Assembly (NCBI GenBank): GCA_963922205.1
Contig: CAWUHX010000140.1
Coordinates: 858,582 to 922,581 of the forward strand
Origin: Romanomermis culicivorax
Lineage: Eukaryota > Nematoda > Enoplea > Mermithida > Mermithidae
DNA: 64,000 nucleotides
Direction: 5' to 3'
This document shows positions 11,101-21,735 of the stretch, piece after piece. The translations under genes were made by a program, and so were the position numbers. The number at the start of each line of letters is the position of its first letter. The stretch's first letter is position 1. The notes under the pieces are model-generated. The model worked only from the letters and a program-made list of their open reading frames with translations, did no database searches and was not told where the DNA came from.

Positions 11101-12475
11101 TGAACCGAAGGAGAAGGAGTTTGAAGAAGCCCCAGAGATTGAAGATGGTAGACCGAAAGGGCTTATCTCAAACGCCTTGATGTCAAAGTTGCAAGGAAAG
11201 GATAAAGATCTAAAAGTGATCTTCGAGAAACTAGGTGCTAATAGTGGCACTAAGTCTCAAAGTAACTTTTATATCGATCAAGGGATACTATATAGAGAGA
11301 CTTTTGGCAAGGCAGAGGATCAAGTTGTTGTCCCCTCTGTTCTCAAAAAAGTTGTCCTACATCAGTATCATGGAGCAGTGATGATGACGCATCAAGGGTT
11401 TAAGAGAACCCTTGCTATTATCAAGAAGCGGTTCTGGTGGCCGAGCATCGAGAAGGATGTTCGGAGCTGGATCAGCTTTTGTCCCATATGTCAAATTGCG
11501 ACTCCAGGAAAGGCTACGATTCCGCCATTGAATCCAATCATTCCTAGAGGACCATTTGACATAGTCTCTGTAGATATTGTGGGAATATCTCCCATGAGTG
11601 AGAAAAGACCGTATGTGATAGTATTTCAAGATTACTTTACAAAATGGGTAGAAGCAGAAATGATCCCGGATCAATCTGCTGTAACCATTGTGGACAGTTT
11701 TCTTCGAAATATTGTGTTCAGGCATGGAACCCCAGTGAAATTGTTGAGTGATAATGGTTCATGCTTTACAGCTGATTTGATGACGTCAGTCTGTAAATTG
11801 TTGGAGTGTCAGAAGATTTTCACAACTGCCTACCATCCACAAGGAAATGGAATGGTTGAAAGGTTTAACCAAACCTTGATCAAGCAGTTGCGAAAGGTTG
11901 CTATAGAAGATTCAGATAAGTGGGACAGATATTTGCAATCTGTCGTTTTTGCGTATAATGCCACACCTCATACCTCAACAAAATGTTCTCCATTTGCCTT
12001 ATTGAGAGGTCATGAGGCTAATTTTGGCATCAGTATTGGTGTTGCTAGAAACATAGTTCTGCCAATGAACTATGAGGCTTATAAGCATATACTAACCGAA
12101 AGTTTAGTAGAAACTTATGAAGTCATTTCAGAGAATATCAGGAAGGCTGCGGAGAGCAGTAAAAAGTTTTTTGACCGTAAAGCAAAGGCTCATGATTATT
12201 CCGTCAATGATTGGGTTTTGCTGAAAGTCGATAAACAGAAAAAACTGGGTCTGCCGTGGCAAGGACGGTATGTTGTTACTGATAATAGGAGATTATCAGA
12301 GAATGTGCTTGAAATCGCTCACTGGAGAGAGCCGCTGAAAAAGCAGGTGGTATCCGTGAGCAGGTTAAAGCACTTTCGCTACGAGACCGGCAGATGGCTG
12401 CAGTCTAACGACGTGTCATCTAAGGACACGCAGTTTACTGTAGATTCAAAAATCAGTAATTATAAACTGCCGTAG
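8027..12475 (+). CDS. pol: Pol polyprotein of element 1 (protease, RT, RNase H, integrase)
   Basis: An open frame of 1482 codons in the +1 frame relative to gag, overlapping it from 8027 to 8127 and probably reached by frameshifting. Residue numbers count from 8027. The aspartic protease has LIDTGAQ with the catalytic Asp at 148. Reverse transcriptase has VVDFRGIN, then YIDD at about 629. RNase H has QTDASG near 780 and TDHKPLL. Integrase has a zinc-binding HHCC region near 1110-1160 ([14 protein letters not shown]) and a DD35E core at D1183, D1242 and E1278, followed by a GPY/F-like segment (LPWQGRYVV). The domain order is that of Ty3/Gypsy (Metaviridae). There is no stop or gap in any domain. 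A linker of about 200 residues rich in Glu and Lys separates RNase H from integrase. Confidence 0.95.
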   Translation: MTQSLRDTGNSADLGSKASSCRGEPQLMLPAPTSQPAIQGSTVQDQSGSFVSNQSQPSSHNVMVTSRTDVDDESEQSRNKSSSLVLGSIIHLDKVTPLEKVKERDLAHVKYGRRATDVERRLLENYPKTVPFYINVVIKETATRALIDTGAQCTVMSSKLLKRALDVDYTVYPRILKVTVADGKVVHAYGYVPVCMKTEFGSFPVNAIVLPDAGEDLILGTDFLAHPDLGVVIDFKRNAMTIQGIERKIDVVQVPSVTTVQTVMEEVTKVSVASTDCINQIVYPKVCLLKTTVAIVACSKTYIPYGTDVLMKAKLWDQHGDATLNGIIVESKDSERKFRMEKAVVDGSQEEFVVLISNTTGSGCRFERDQIIGYTESMLIEDDDTYKKVKEMKKIKEEEEYQTCMVKEGMPALSKADSVEFYTSLCKMISKAKISEEKKTEAIESLLKYRDVFSLPGDPATTTPALTCKIDTGDARPVAKRYYRASINSRPGVRRHIKEMLDQGVIEPSKSPWAAPLFLVGKKDGTTRPVVDFRGINEVTKDDKYPIPRMDDYLDCLGRAKFYTTLDLKSGYWQIPMEEESKEKTAFICQEGLFQFKVMPFGLKNAPAEFQRMMERILGDLVWKICLVYIDDIIIFSNTFEEHLENLNLVLEALRKAKLTLKPEKCEFLPEKVHFLGHILDANGISPDPKKVKAITEFPFPDSVKKMQRFLGMLQWCKKFIPDLAALAEPLYKLTGKKGTWNVTELHYTTFEKLKVALTSVPFLRHPILDGSARFILQTDASGIALGAVLCQETDSERWVVAYNSRILRAEERKWCATERECLAVVYGLKIYKHYLLGQKVRIQTDHKPLLSMRVNTQTNDKLKRWYAFICQFNHKLEYVPGRQNAMADFLSRKEEPDEQKEKLPPKWELIFQKEEVKSLAEDEVLNQNHKVLVKQLRELRGDEVDEAVGVFTPVKMATASVASKYSVSDETQLNISPEFDNYRTPEKYEIEAVVTRQMAKNLQQEEKGHPPGQAKPKEEVKRIFEPKEKEFEEAPEIEDGRPKGLISNALMSKLQGKDKDLKVIFEKLGANSGTKSQSNFYIDQGILYRETFGKAEDQVVVPSVLKKVVLHQYHGAVMMTHQGFKRTLAIIKKRFWWPSIEKDVRSWISFCPICQIATPGKATIPPLNPIIPRGPFDIVSVDIVGISPMSEKRPYVIVFQDYFTKWVEAEMIPDQSAVTIVDSFLRNIVFRHGTPVKLLSDNGSCFTADLMTSVCKLLECQKIFTTAYHPQGNGMVERFNQTLIKQLRKVAIEDSDKWDRYLQSVVFAYNATPHTSTKCSPFALLRGHEANFGISIGVARNIVLPMNYEAYKHILTESLVETYEVISENIRKAAESSKKFFDRKAKAHDYSVNDWVLLKVDKQKKLGLPWQGRYVVTDNRRLSENVLEIAHWREPLKKQVVSVSRLKHFRYETGRWLQSNDVSSKDTQFTVDSKISNYKLP
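8065..8071 (+). promoter_or_regulatory. Candidate +1 programmed frameshift heptamer CTT-AGG-G
   Basis: In the gag frame, CTT (8065-8067) is followed by AGG and G. This differs only in the last base from the Ty1 +1 shift site CTT-AGG-C, where Leu-tRNA slips from CUU to UUA while the slow AGG codon waits. A slip here moves translation exactly into the pol frame, 56 bases before the gag stop. An alternative is AGG-C near 8091, also inside the overlap. The position and frame are seen; the use of the site is inferred. Confidence 0.4.
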
Positions 12476-12944
12476 CGCGTAGCGCTGTGTTTTTGTGTGT
12501 GTGTGCGTATGAATACCCCCCCATATTTTTTCGTCCCCAATTCTGTATTTAAGTACAAATTGTATTTAATTGTAATTATTTATGTATTTATCGCGTATTT
12601 ATTGTGTATTTTAAATTTTTCTCGCATAAATCTTAAAATTTCTCAAAATTTTTGGTAAAAAACCACTCTTCGCCAAAACCTAAATTTTTAAAACTTTTTT
12701 CGCGGCCTAAATTTTAAATTTCCCTGAGTCCGATTAATTTCGGAGGAAATATTTAGTTGTTGCCCCCCAATTCTGTGAATATTGGAAGAATTGGGAAAAC
12801 CGCTGAAGTTTTAGAGTGAAAATAGACAAAAAGTAGCGAAAGCGGAAAATTTGTCGATTTTTCAGCTCATATTAAACAAATTTAAAAAATTTTGCAAAAA
12901 TTGATAGCGCCGAATTAGTAGAATTCGAAAAAGAAGCGGAAGGA
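12476..12944 (+). promoter_or_regulatory. pol-ORF3 spacer with TTTTTCAG acceptor
   Basis: This AT-rich stretch has no coding frame. GATTTTTCAG|CTC at about 12856-12865 is a good 3' splice-site match 80 bp before the ORF3 start. It could receive a leader from the LTR donor at 5568/5569, as in env-type subgenomic mRNAs, or a trans-spliced leader. Element 2 has a similar ATTTTCAG at 61445-61452 in its pol-ORF3 spacer. Confidence 0.4.
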
Positions 12945-13056
12945 ATGTCCAGGCCCCCCAATGGACGCCGGACGAAGCAGTATCTGGTCACAGACCCCCA
13001 CGTGACCTACGGACAGCCGCAGGTGCGGCAAAACAATCGGTATTTTTTAGTCGATG
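12945..13056 (+). CDS. ORF3 of element 1, coding exon 1
   Basis: ATG 12945 opens 37 codons plus one base, ending at GTCGATG|GTAAGC, a good splice donor. The unspliced frame runs on to a stop at 13220, but splicing to 13764 restores a frame of about 1475 codons. The last part, with the motif GQPQVRQNNRYFLVD, is matched in element 2 by GQPQGRQNNRYFLTD. Both exons are exactly 112 nt and are cut in the same phase after the same Asp codon, which is the main evidence that this is real coding sequence. It has no signal peptide. Confidence 0.75.
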
Positions 13057-13763
13057 GTAAGCGACCTAAGTTATTAAACTTAGTTAATCTAAAAATTATT
13101 TGGGCAAAGCAGGATGTCATAGCCCACGGGTGTCTAGATGAAGGCCTAGACAATTGTAAAAGTTTAGTGGGAACATATTTGTTCTGTCAACTTGAAAAAG
13201 TGTGGCAAAGCTGCCCGTAGCGCAAAAATTTGGACTTTTTGCGAAACTACATTATTCCTCTACACACATAGCGAGTTGAATAAATTCGTCTATGTGATGG
13301 GGAAGAAGTGGAGTGTAGCAACTAGTCAACTAGGGGTAGATAATTTCAAAATTATTTAAATTTCTAAATTCCATCTTAATTTACTTTTCTACGAATTTCC
13401 ACATTTTGGGTAAATTAGTAAATATATTTTCAAATTTCTTCTTGGAAATTCTTAATTTATTGATTGGATAGGCCGTTTTGGGCGTTGGATTGAGACGGCT
13501 AGCAGTCGATTGATGGAAGACGCAGGTGGTCTGTGCGTGTACTCCCGTATAAGGTAGAAGTCGGGGCCGCACTTGTGTTTAACTACCTGCCAACACTAAC
13601 CCAATATATGTTTGGTACCTTATTTTCCCCTGCTTGCAATTTTCTTTTCTTCTTTCCTATTTGTGCTTACTATCTGTGGTGAAGGTAGAATTTAACCGAT
13701 GTTTGTCCGCTTTGGGAAAAATTTTCATTAAAAAGTTGTAAACATTTCGCCTGAATTTTTTAG
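13057..13763 (+). other. Intron inside ORF3 of element 1 (707 bp)
   Basis: The boundaries are G|GTAAGC and TTTTTTAG|ACTACAA. Element 2 has the same acceptor (TTTTTAG|ACTACAA) and a GTAAGT donor at the homologous site, with 623 bp between. The intron sequences themselves look unrelated in length and detail while the exon ends are conserved. Because the element carries the intron in its DNA, the genomic RNA must escape this splice, as retroviral genomic RNAs do. Confidence 0.75.
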
Positions 13764-16700
13764 ACTACAATGTTAAACGCATTGTCAGAGTCGGCGAATT
13801 AGAACGATGGTTTGCCACGACGTTCGGGAGATTTCCGTTGGAATTGACGGAACCGAAATTGGTCGAGGTAGGTAAGGTGGCTGAGATGGTGGAAACCTTG
13901 AAAGACAGTAGGTTTCGAGGACAGCCAGTTATCGGTTTTGATACCGAAAAAGTTACTCAAGAGTATGTGAGTAAGGTTTTCGCGACTTCTGGGGTTGATA
14001 ACCCAAAAGGGAAGGAGTTCGCGAGAGTCATTAGCTTCTCGACGGTAACTGGAGACACCTTTGTTGTAGATACTACGACAATCATGCCGAAGGAATGGAT
14101 GCTCATTCATAAGCTCTTAGATTCGGACATGCTTCTCGTTGGATACAACTTGGTTACAGATCTGGTTGCCGTCTGGAATGTTAATGGCGCAGGCAGAAAT
14201 CACCAGGATGTTGATCTGACAGCAGAGATCAAGTATAGAATTGCATCTTCGTATGGCCGTTATTATGACATAGCCAAGGTAGGGGATCAATTGAACGGAA
14301 GATTTTTGGCAATGTCCAGGAAGTTGGGACTTTGCCCAGAAACATTTAAGCTGAAAGGGTTGTTCACGGAGCTGTATCTGGCCGACGTTGGTTATTTCCA
14401 AATCGATTTCCGTCAGAGAGCGCAACGTGAACGATTCTGTAGGCACACGTTGACGCAGTTTGAAATCAGGTATTCAGCACTGGACGCCTACTACTCATTG
14501 TTGGTTTTCTTAGCGTTTTTCCACTATGAGTTAGCTATGGAAGTCGAGGTCGGATTCCAGTATTTTCCGCATGATTTGATGAAAGCGGATCAAATCCAGA
14601 TAATGTCGTACAGGTTGTACAGGTTTTTTAACATGATACATGGAGAGAATTTTTCGCAGACTTTTTGTGGAAGTCCGGAAGTAGAGGAGCCGCAGTCGTC
14701 GGCTATTTACCACGTAATGAGACAGGAAGCGTATGCCCGTATGGCTGCCCAAATGGACACCTCATTTGGAGGCTATGTGGAGTACAGCTTCCCTCATTAC
14801 GAGGCAAATCCGAAGAGAGGGAGAGACGTAAGTATACCTAAAGGTATTCATCCTGATTATACCGTTAAAGAAAAAAGTAAGAATGTAGACGGTAATGATA
14901 TGGTAAGTGAGGATGAAGAGTTCGAAGAAGCTTTGTCGGAAAAGCAGATTAGAACTCGAATAATGAACAAGGTGGTAGATATGGTTAATCGAGGGAAGAG
15001 TTTCAGTAGACTCGATGAACCAGTATCTATGGTTTTATACGAGAATTACCTAAGGTATAGGAAAGAAACGAAGCAGTTATTGGAGATACCATCTCTGGAA
15101 GTTGATTACCACGAGTATGAACCGGTCAGAGTTTCGAATGGTAAAGACTCGTATGTAAGGCAACACTGGAGTATGGATATCGCTCCTTATTCTGAAATAT
15201 TGATCGAGGACAATTTTAAGAATTTGGAGTCAGTGTGTAATAAAGTTCCGCTCACGTTTCATTTGTTTTGGCCAGCTTGTAGAGAGGAAGCGGAAGAGTA
15301 CCTTACCTCTCTCCTTGACCACAACTATTTGAGATCCTTTAGCCCTGAGGGAAAGGAGCAACTCTTGAAGATGTTGTGGAGGGGAGATAGGTACGGTCAG
15401 TACTTATCATTTTTGAATAGTCTTCCAGTAACAGAGGTACATACGCCAACCAAGGGCGATTCTATTACATGTTGGGGAAATCGTTTCGGATTTCTGCCGA
15501 TCCGATTTTGGCCCAAGACAAAATCATGGGAGCAAAGACCGGAAGATAAAAGGAAGCATTTGGTGGAGTGTCCGCAGTACAAAGATAATCCGTACTGCTA
15601 TCAGAGGTTTTATTTCCGCCAGATAGCTGTTAGAGTTCCAGGTTTGCGATACCCAATAGATATGAGTGAGGACGCAACGAAGGAGAACCAGAAAAAGAGC
15701 GTCTTAGCCTATCAACCGGAATACGTTCCAGGTTACGAGCCGCCATTTTTTGAACCGATATTGCCGTCCGATGCTCCAGGTTTTACGATTACGCATATTG
15801 GCGATAAGGTTGTAGTGACACCGACAGGTAAGCAGCCAGCAGTGCCGGTTACAGGCACTGAGGTAAGCACAACGGTGAGTCAACAATCTGGAGTTGATAT
15901 GAGTAGTTTGGATCAGGTGCAGGGGATGCAGGCTGAGCCTGTTGCGGCGAAAGCACAGCAACAGGTGATACCTGCAGACCTCAACACCCCCATAGACTTG
16001 AATCAGGTAGGAGACGATTTAGAAGTGGACAATGAGGTCACTGTTGAATCGTTGATACAGCCTGATCAAGAAACACAGGTAACTTCTTTACTAGATCAGA
16101 CAGAGAGTTTACTTTCTGGAATGGATGTCAGGGCAGAGCAGATGTTGGATGAAAGCAATCTGATAAAGATTGCTGCAAGCCCAGCAATAGAGGAAATTGA
16201 AGCAAGGCTCAGGGAGCAAGCTGAAAAGGAAATCGAGAGACAGAAAGAGATTTTTACTAAGCAGCTTGCGGAGCAGAAAGCGAGATTAGATCAGCAGCAG
16301 AAGCAGCTGGAGCTAGTATTGGCTGGTTTTACAGTGCAGCCGACGCCTCTGGCAGCGCCTACAGTCGTGCAAGCTCCAGCCAAGCCGCCTACTGCTTATC
16401 ATATCCGGAAATTGCCGGCGCAACCCGCTAGTACGCAGGTCATCCAGCCTGCGGTCAGCAAGGTTACGCCGACAGTTCAAGTAGCGCCCAGAGATCCAAG
16501 TATAGACGGTGGTATACCAGGTATGTATACTGCCGAAGAGGTCAGAAAGTTCAGAGCAGAAGGTCGTACGGATGATCAGATTAAAAGACTAGGAAGACGA
16601 AAATTAACCCGAAAGGCCAATAGGGCTAAGAAGAGAGAGGAAGAAGATGTTATTGAAATCAGTGATGGTGAAGGAGAACAGACAGGGAGTTCTACGTCTG

Positions 16701-18079
16701 TGGATTTGAAGTTTGCAGGATCTACAACTTTATTGACTGATTCAACCAAATCCAAGATGGGAACTACGCCGACAAGCCTGATGCCTGGAACCAAAAGTTC
16801 TACGAGTCAGGTGCAGTCGACGGTTGCTTCGGCTAAAGTACCTAGTAAATCGTCTGCATCTCAGGTAAGTGCAACGACGAAAAGTACTTTGGCTAAGCCC
16901 GTGTCTAAAGTCGATAAGACTTCTCAGCAGGACCAGAGCAGTGCTTCAGGGAAAAAAGTTGTTTCTAAACCCTCTACGTCGGAACCGACTAAATCGGTCA
17001 AGAGAAGTAGAGATAAGGAAGTAACTTTGGAGTACCTGAGTTCTGTTTTGAGAGACTACTGGGACGTCCATAAGAAGTTTCCCTTGGTGAAGGGAAGGAT
17101 AGATTTTTCGACACCGGAGGTGATCGAATTCTTTGCTCAGGATATGCCGGATGATAATAGGAATCAAATCATCTGGGCATTGGTGAACAATGGAGTAGAG
17201 GAGCTTTACGAGAACTACGGGGATCACTTTGATGTTCAAGGTGGTTTCCTGTATGATCATGTAAACGTTCCTGAGCCCATTTGGGAGTATATTTGGCTCA
17301 AGTTCATGCCAAATTGGTTTCATCATTTTGATGCGGAAATAGTGATGGCAGCCGTGAGATACTTATGTACCATGGTGTTGCTAAAGTTAGAACAACAGCA
17401 GTTGGGCCCGAGACATATTGGTGCAATTGATGCACGGGCCAAGTCATTTGTTACGGAAAGATATTATTCTATCTACCTGCGGGGAGAAGGTAGTACTGCA
17501 TTCAGGGAAGCGTATGCCAACCGAATGCAGGAACACCAACAAACTGCAGTAGATATGGCAGCAAAGAGAAGGTTGTCGGACATGGTTCAGAAATTTTCTG
17601 GTAAATTCCAGAAGGCCGAGGATGAGGAGGGGCAACCCTTCAAGATTCCAATGTTAACGGAAAGACAACCTAGGGATGCATCCAGGACTAGGAGCCAGCA
17701 CTCGCGACAATCGTCTCATTCGCAGGGTCGGCACCAGCCTGGAGTATTCAAATTACCGTATGCGAATCAACAAAGTCAAGGTAGGTCCACTACCTCAGCT
17801 TCAGGAGTATCTTCCGTAAGTTCCACTCAGGGCTCGTACCAGAGGGGAACTGGAGGGGGATATGGCCGGGGCTGGGGTCAGGGACAGGGTCAAGGTAGAC
17901 CCTTTAAGATGGTTAATCCGCAACCGTATAGAGGACAGGCGATGGGCGGACCCCCTCGTGTGGCCCAACCTCGAGGAGTTTTTGGGGGATTCCTCAGGGG
18001 TCGTGGAGCTCGAGGTGGTCCCTACCCTCGCCGTGGTAGCTTCCAATACGGCGGTTATGGTGGCGGCGGGCAACAATAA
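13764..18079 (+). CDS. ORF3 of element 1, coding exon 2: DEDDy 3'-5' exonuclease domain, low-complexity middle, RGG tail
   Basis: About 1437 codons. The frame is open from 13742 and has no convincing internal start near the 5' end (the first long-frame start is a TTG at 13838), so splicing from exon 1 is the likely way in. In spliced numbering, residues about 90-290 form a DEDDy exonuclease fold of the RNase D/WRN/MUT-7 type. Motif I is GFDTE (D97, E99), motif II is GYNLVTDL (N166, D170) and motif III is YSALDAYYS (Y274, D278); YYDIA lies between II and III. Residues about 440-680 form a second conserved region shared with element 2. Then come a Gln/Glu coiled coil (about 840-893), a Ser/Thr-rich basic stretch (about 1014-1120), a further folded-looking region (about 1120-1297) and an RG/GG-rich tail from about 1350. 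There is no membrane segment, so it is not an envelope protein. The exonuclease family is clear; the substrate is unknown. Confidence 0.85.
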
Positions 18080-18824
18080 TTTCATATAGCCGCATCACTT
18101 TTGGACCAAAATTCGTTATTTCGTACAAATTTTATTTCAAAAACATAAAAATACAAAAACACAAATAAAATACAAAATAAAAAAAAAATATATATTATCT
18201 CGTTTTATTGTTGCTTTAAATTTTGAAATTTTCTCGTTTCCGGTGCTCAAACATTGCCCGGCAAAATTTGTTATTTCCGTCCATCTTATTTCGGGCGTGT
18301 ATATAGCCCTCGTATTTTTCTTGTTTACTTTCAGGGCCTGAAAAAGATGAAGACGTGAAAATTTTATTCGCGTTTATAAAATTATTTCGTAAGTAGATAT
18401 TTGAAATATTTTATAGAAAATATTTTTTACTGAGTAGATTTGTATTGGACGGAGCGATGTGGCGAGCGGCCGGCCGGGGAGGAAGCGCACCTGGGGCACC
18501 TCATCACCGAGGTTGTAAAAACCAGGAAATGGGAGAAGAGGAACGGCGACGCCCCGGATCTAGGCACAGATCGACGTCAAAGTCCAGGCCGAACTACGTT
18601 CGTGATCGTTTCCGGTAGCCCGAAAGGGAGTGCCCTGCCGAATGGATTGGTCAAGGTCGCCGTCACCTGAAGGACCTGGTAGGGTCTGGATCACATCTTG
18701 GAGGGGGTAGCCCCAAAAATTTGTTTTCCGAGGGGAAAACTGTTATGCAGGCGGGGCCTCAGTATGAGACTCAGGCTGCAGAAAGGTTTTCACCTCCCGT
18801 TGGTCGGTTTTGAGGGCCGAGGGA
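18080..18824 (+). other. 3' untranslated region and polypurine tract of element 1
   Basis: 18080-18420 is AT-rich with poly-A runs. 18430-18780 turns clearly GC-rich and unlike the rest of the element, with a 76-codon frame (18440-18670) of unknown meaning; it may be a structured RNA element. A purine-rich GAGGGCCGAGGGA at 18812-18824 abuts the 3' LTR and is the best polypurine-tract candidate, though two C residues interrupt it. Confidence 0.55.
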
Positions 18825-19301
18825 TGTTGAGGTGGGCTCAGGTGCACGTGTTCAGCTTCCGGCGTCGGTGCGCAGGCGGTTGGACGCGGCGAAAAGTGGC
18901 CGGAAAGAATGATATATTTGCATAGGTTTATGCTGCCACTGTTTCGCGTGTTTTCTGTCTTTTTGTCATTGTTAAAAAGACTTATTTTATGGAGCGTCGC
19001 CGCCATCGTCTTGTTTATAACATTTTTATTTACTATTTGTTATTGGCGTCGCCCTTCGTCACCCAATACACTTTGGACCTGTAAGTGTATTGTTTTGTGA
19101 GCGTAGTGGAAGGAGTCTTTAAGACTAGGAGTGGAGACTTGGGTAGGAACTCCTGAGGTACGTGCCAAGGTGTTCTGCCTGAGGTTTAGTGAAAGTTCTG
19201 GTGTATATCTGGTGAAACGTCTGGGAGAGTTTGGTGTTTGTTGTTGTTGTTAGCCTGTGGTTAGAACTGTTGCTTGATTGTGACCCCACAGCTGCCTAAC
19301 A
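18825..19301 (+). repeat. 3' LTR of element 1
   Basis: 477 bp, the same length as the 5' LTR, with four substitutions in total, at about offsets 42, 224, 332 and 409. It is followed by the AGCT target duplication. The low divergence indicates a recent insertion. Confidence 0.95.
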
Positions 19302-19359
19302 AGCTGAAACATTCTTATTTTTTAAAATATTTTAATTGTCGGTTCTTTTATTCTGCTCT

Positions 19360-19505
19360 GATCTAATGTCTCTGCATTCTGATGTCCTGCAGTCTATTGT
19401 CCTACCATTTAATGTCCCTGCTACAAGCGTAAGCTGCTGCTTAACTCTCTCCATATGTTTTGTGTACGATTTAAGCTGTAGCTGAGCTGCACCTTAACTA
19501 TTCGT
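19360..19505. repeat. Fragments of two dispersed repeats
   Basis: 19365-19430 carries ATGTCC/ATTGTCC boxes that match, inverted, the GGACATTAGAGTGC boxes at 4240-4275. 19430-19505 is a copy of the TTAAGCTGYAGCTGAGCT repeat also found at 21545-21735 and 28073-28262. Confidence 0.5.
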
Positions 19506-21544
19506 ATAAAGAAATGCTTCCATGGTGCATTGGGCAGACTTTACCCGAAAACTTTTCGTTCGATTATCGATTTTTTCAATCGACTAGAAAAAATTTCGCC
19601 TTTTGTTGAAGCTTTGCAAGTACTGGCAACTCAGGATGAGCGTTTTGGCATTTTATTAGTTCGTTCGTTTTATTTAGTTCCGAATCCAATTTATTCTATA
19701 TTATTTTATATTATTTTAGGAAGCTCACAGGGAATTTTCACTTACCCATTTGGGCGGAGCTCAAAAAATCAATAGTACTACAGTAGGATGGTAGATGAAA
19801 TCGTCAAAAATGGTCATATTTCGATATTAAAAAAATTGCATAGAGAATAGCTAGCAGATTCAACATCTGATCTTAATTAGAGGATTTCCGATTTCGCCCG
19901 TATTTCCCTATGTTAGATATGAACATCTCCCCATTAGATTTCCCTAGGCTAATTTCATGAAAATGTGTTTGTCAAGTTTTAGTATTTTTCAAGGTCTTTC
20001 CAATGATTTAATGTAGATCTAATGATTATGAGCGGTTTTTGAGAAAATTCTCAAAAACAAATTATTTTTTGGATTGAGTAGCATAGAGGGGGACCTGATC
20101 ACACAATTGAGTCACTTCATATGCAAAAAACACAGGCGTTGGAAAAATTTGCCAGCTGCGACCCTCACACTAAACAAGACGACTAATTTTTCCAGCCAGA
20201 AAGAAGCATGACGTCACACCTGGGTATAACGAAAAAATTGTCAAAACTTGACCCTCCCACATCTCCACCAAAACTCGAAATAATATGACATATATGCACT
20301 TTTCGGAAGCAGCTCAATGAGAGCTATGGATTGATACCCAACACGACTCATTTAGGACAAAAGCCCGAATTGGGTGCAGCAGTCCCCATTTCACTTGTGG
20401 CTGAAAATTTTAATTAGTGCCCAAGAAATTTTCCTAGCCGATAAAGCTGAAGTTGTGGCTTCAAGCTTTATAGAGCTAGCCTATTTGTTAAATAAAATAA
20501 ACAGTCGATATCAAAATGTAGAAAAGTCATATGATGTATCAACAACAATTGTGTACTCATTCGCACTAATCATACCACGAGTCCCAGAGCCAGCCCTATA
20601 GAGGCTAGTACATGCGTCCATGAAAGAAAGTACCCACAAATTGGAGAATAATCATGCAGTATTCAAGTCAGAATAACCAGAAGTTTTGCAATAGAGGTAC
20701 TTGGCTGATGTCAAACCGTCATTGGCCCCTCACCATGCACCTAACTACCTCTACACACATACACATGCTCAACTCCAGGCAGTCATTGGCTCCTCATCAT
20801 GCACCTGAAACCCAGCATAGAGTTGCATGACCTTAGACTGTCAGTGGCTTATCACCATGCATTTAATTCCTTGCTAAATACATATATTCAAACAAGAGAA
20901 CTGGCGATTCATTTTTGTATTGCTGGAATACTCTCTTCTTTGTGTTAAAGTAAGAATGACTACACTGTACACATACAAATATAGACATAGTTTAAAGAAA
21001 TAAATAAAAAAGGATAAGAGGAAGGAAGCTATCACAAGTCCAATGGGACAGTTGTTATGCCATCATCTTCTGCTTTTCTTGAACATGCATATAGATTTTA
21101 ATATCTGGCAACATTTAAAAAAGAAAGTTTGTATCAGTGAACTGTTCCATTGTTTCCAGTATGGCTGCATACTTTTCAAAGTTGAGTTGATTGATCTTTT
21201 TCATGACCCCTCACAGTCAATCTTCTTTTTATCTTCCCCTACCCTAATATATGTTTTTGCTGAAAGACAACACATCGATGTTCCCTGCCATTCAACTTTT
21301 AGTAAGCCAGGTATTCTTTTTTGCTCTGGTTTTGTAACAAACGATTTGGGGTATACCTTATCCATAAATTCGTCCTTGAATTCTGGTCTTACTACATCTA
21401 AGAGATCAGATTCAGATATTGTGAGGTAGATGTCAGTGTCTGTTTCCTTGCACTCATAATTTGCTGGACCAAAATATTTTTCTAAAACATCATAGAAAAA
21501 TTCCAGAATTCAAATTTTGGCCCAGTTATAAACTGAAAGGCCAA
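19506..21544. other. No supported gene
   Basis: The frames here (for example 19530-19775, 20374-20601 and 21043-21429) are short, AT-biased and unlike any family I know. I see no splice-linked exon series and no RNA gene. Confidence 0.4.
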
Positions 21545-21735
21545 CTAAAAACGGAAATGTTATAACATACAAAGTTAAGCTACAGCTCAGCTGCAGCTTA
21601 ACTTTCTCAATATGTTGTGTGCATGAGTTAAGCTGCAGCTGAGCTTCAGCTTAAGGGCAATGGTGTAACATATAGAGTTAACCTACACTTCAATCTGCAG
21701 CTCAGCTGGAGCTTAAGTCTCTTTGATGAAACTGG
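21545..21735. repeat. AGCTGCAGCTGAGCT dispersed repeat, copy 2
   Basis: Alternating direct and inverse copies of TTAAGCTGCAGCTGAGCT are spaced by TATGTTGTGTGCATG. The block ends with GATGAAACTGGCCC, as does the copy at 28073-28262. The core is palindromic. It has no coding capacity. Confidence 0.6.

Larger units (their letters stand above)
5236..19301 (+). mobile_element. Element 1: complete 14.1-kb Ty3/Gypsy-type LTR retrotransposon with a third ORF
   Basis: Two 477-bp LTRs (5236-5712 and 18825-19301) start TGTT and end AACA, are flanked by AGCT on the outside (5232-5235 and 19302-19305), and differ at only four positions by direct comparison. Between them lie a primer-binding site, gag, pol in the order protease, reverse transcriptase, RNase H, integrase (the Ty3/Gypsy order), and a large spliced ORF3 with an exonuclease domain. 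All long frames are open, so the copy may be competent. The total length is well above the usual 5-9 kb for the group, and ORF3 with its intron accounts for about 5 kb of the excess. Confidence 0.95.

Noticed and set aside
13381..13572. Antisense frames within element 1
   Set aside because: They mirror coding or AT-rich sequence and show no domain. All - strand frames inside 5.8-18.1 kb look like shadows.
13838..13840. TTG as the start of the long ORF3 frame
   Set aside because: The frame is open well upstream, and a spliced exon with an ATG and a conserved partner in element 2 explains the N-terminus better.
12945..18079. ORF3 as an envelope protein
   Set aside because: The position after pol suggests env, but there is no signal peptide, cleavage site or transmembrane segment, and the N-terminal domain is a nuclease.
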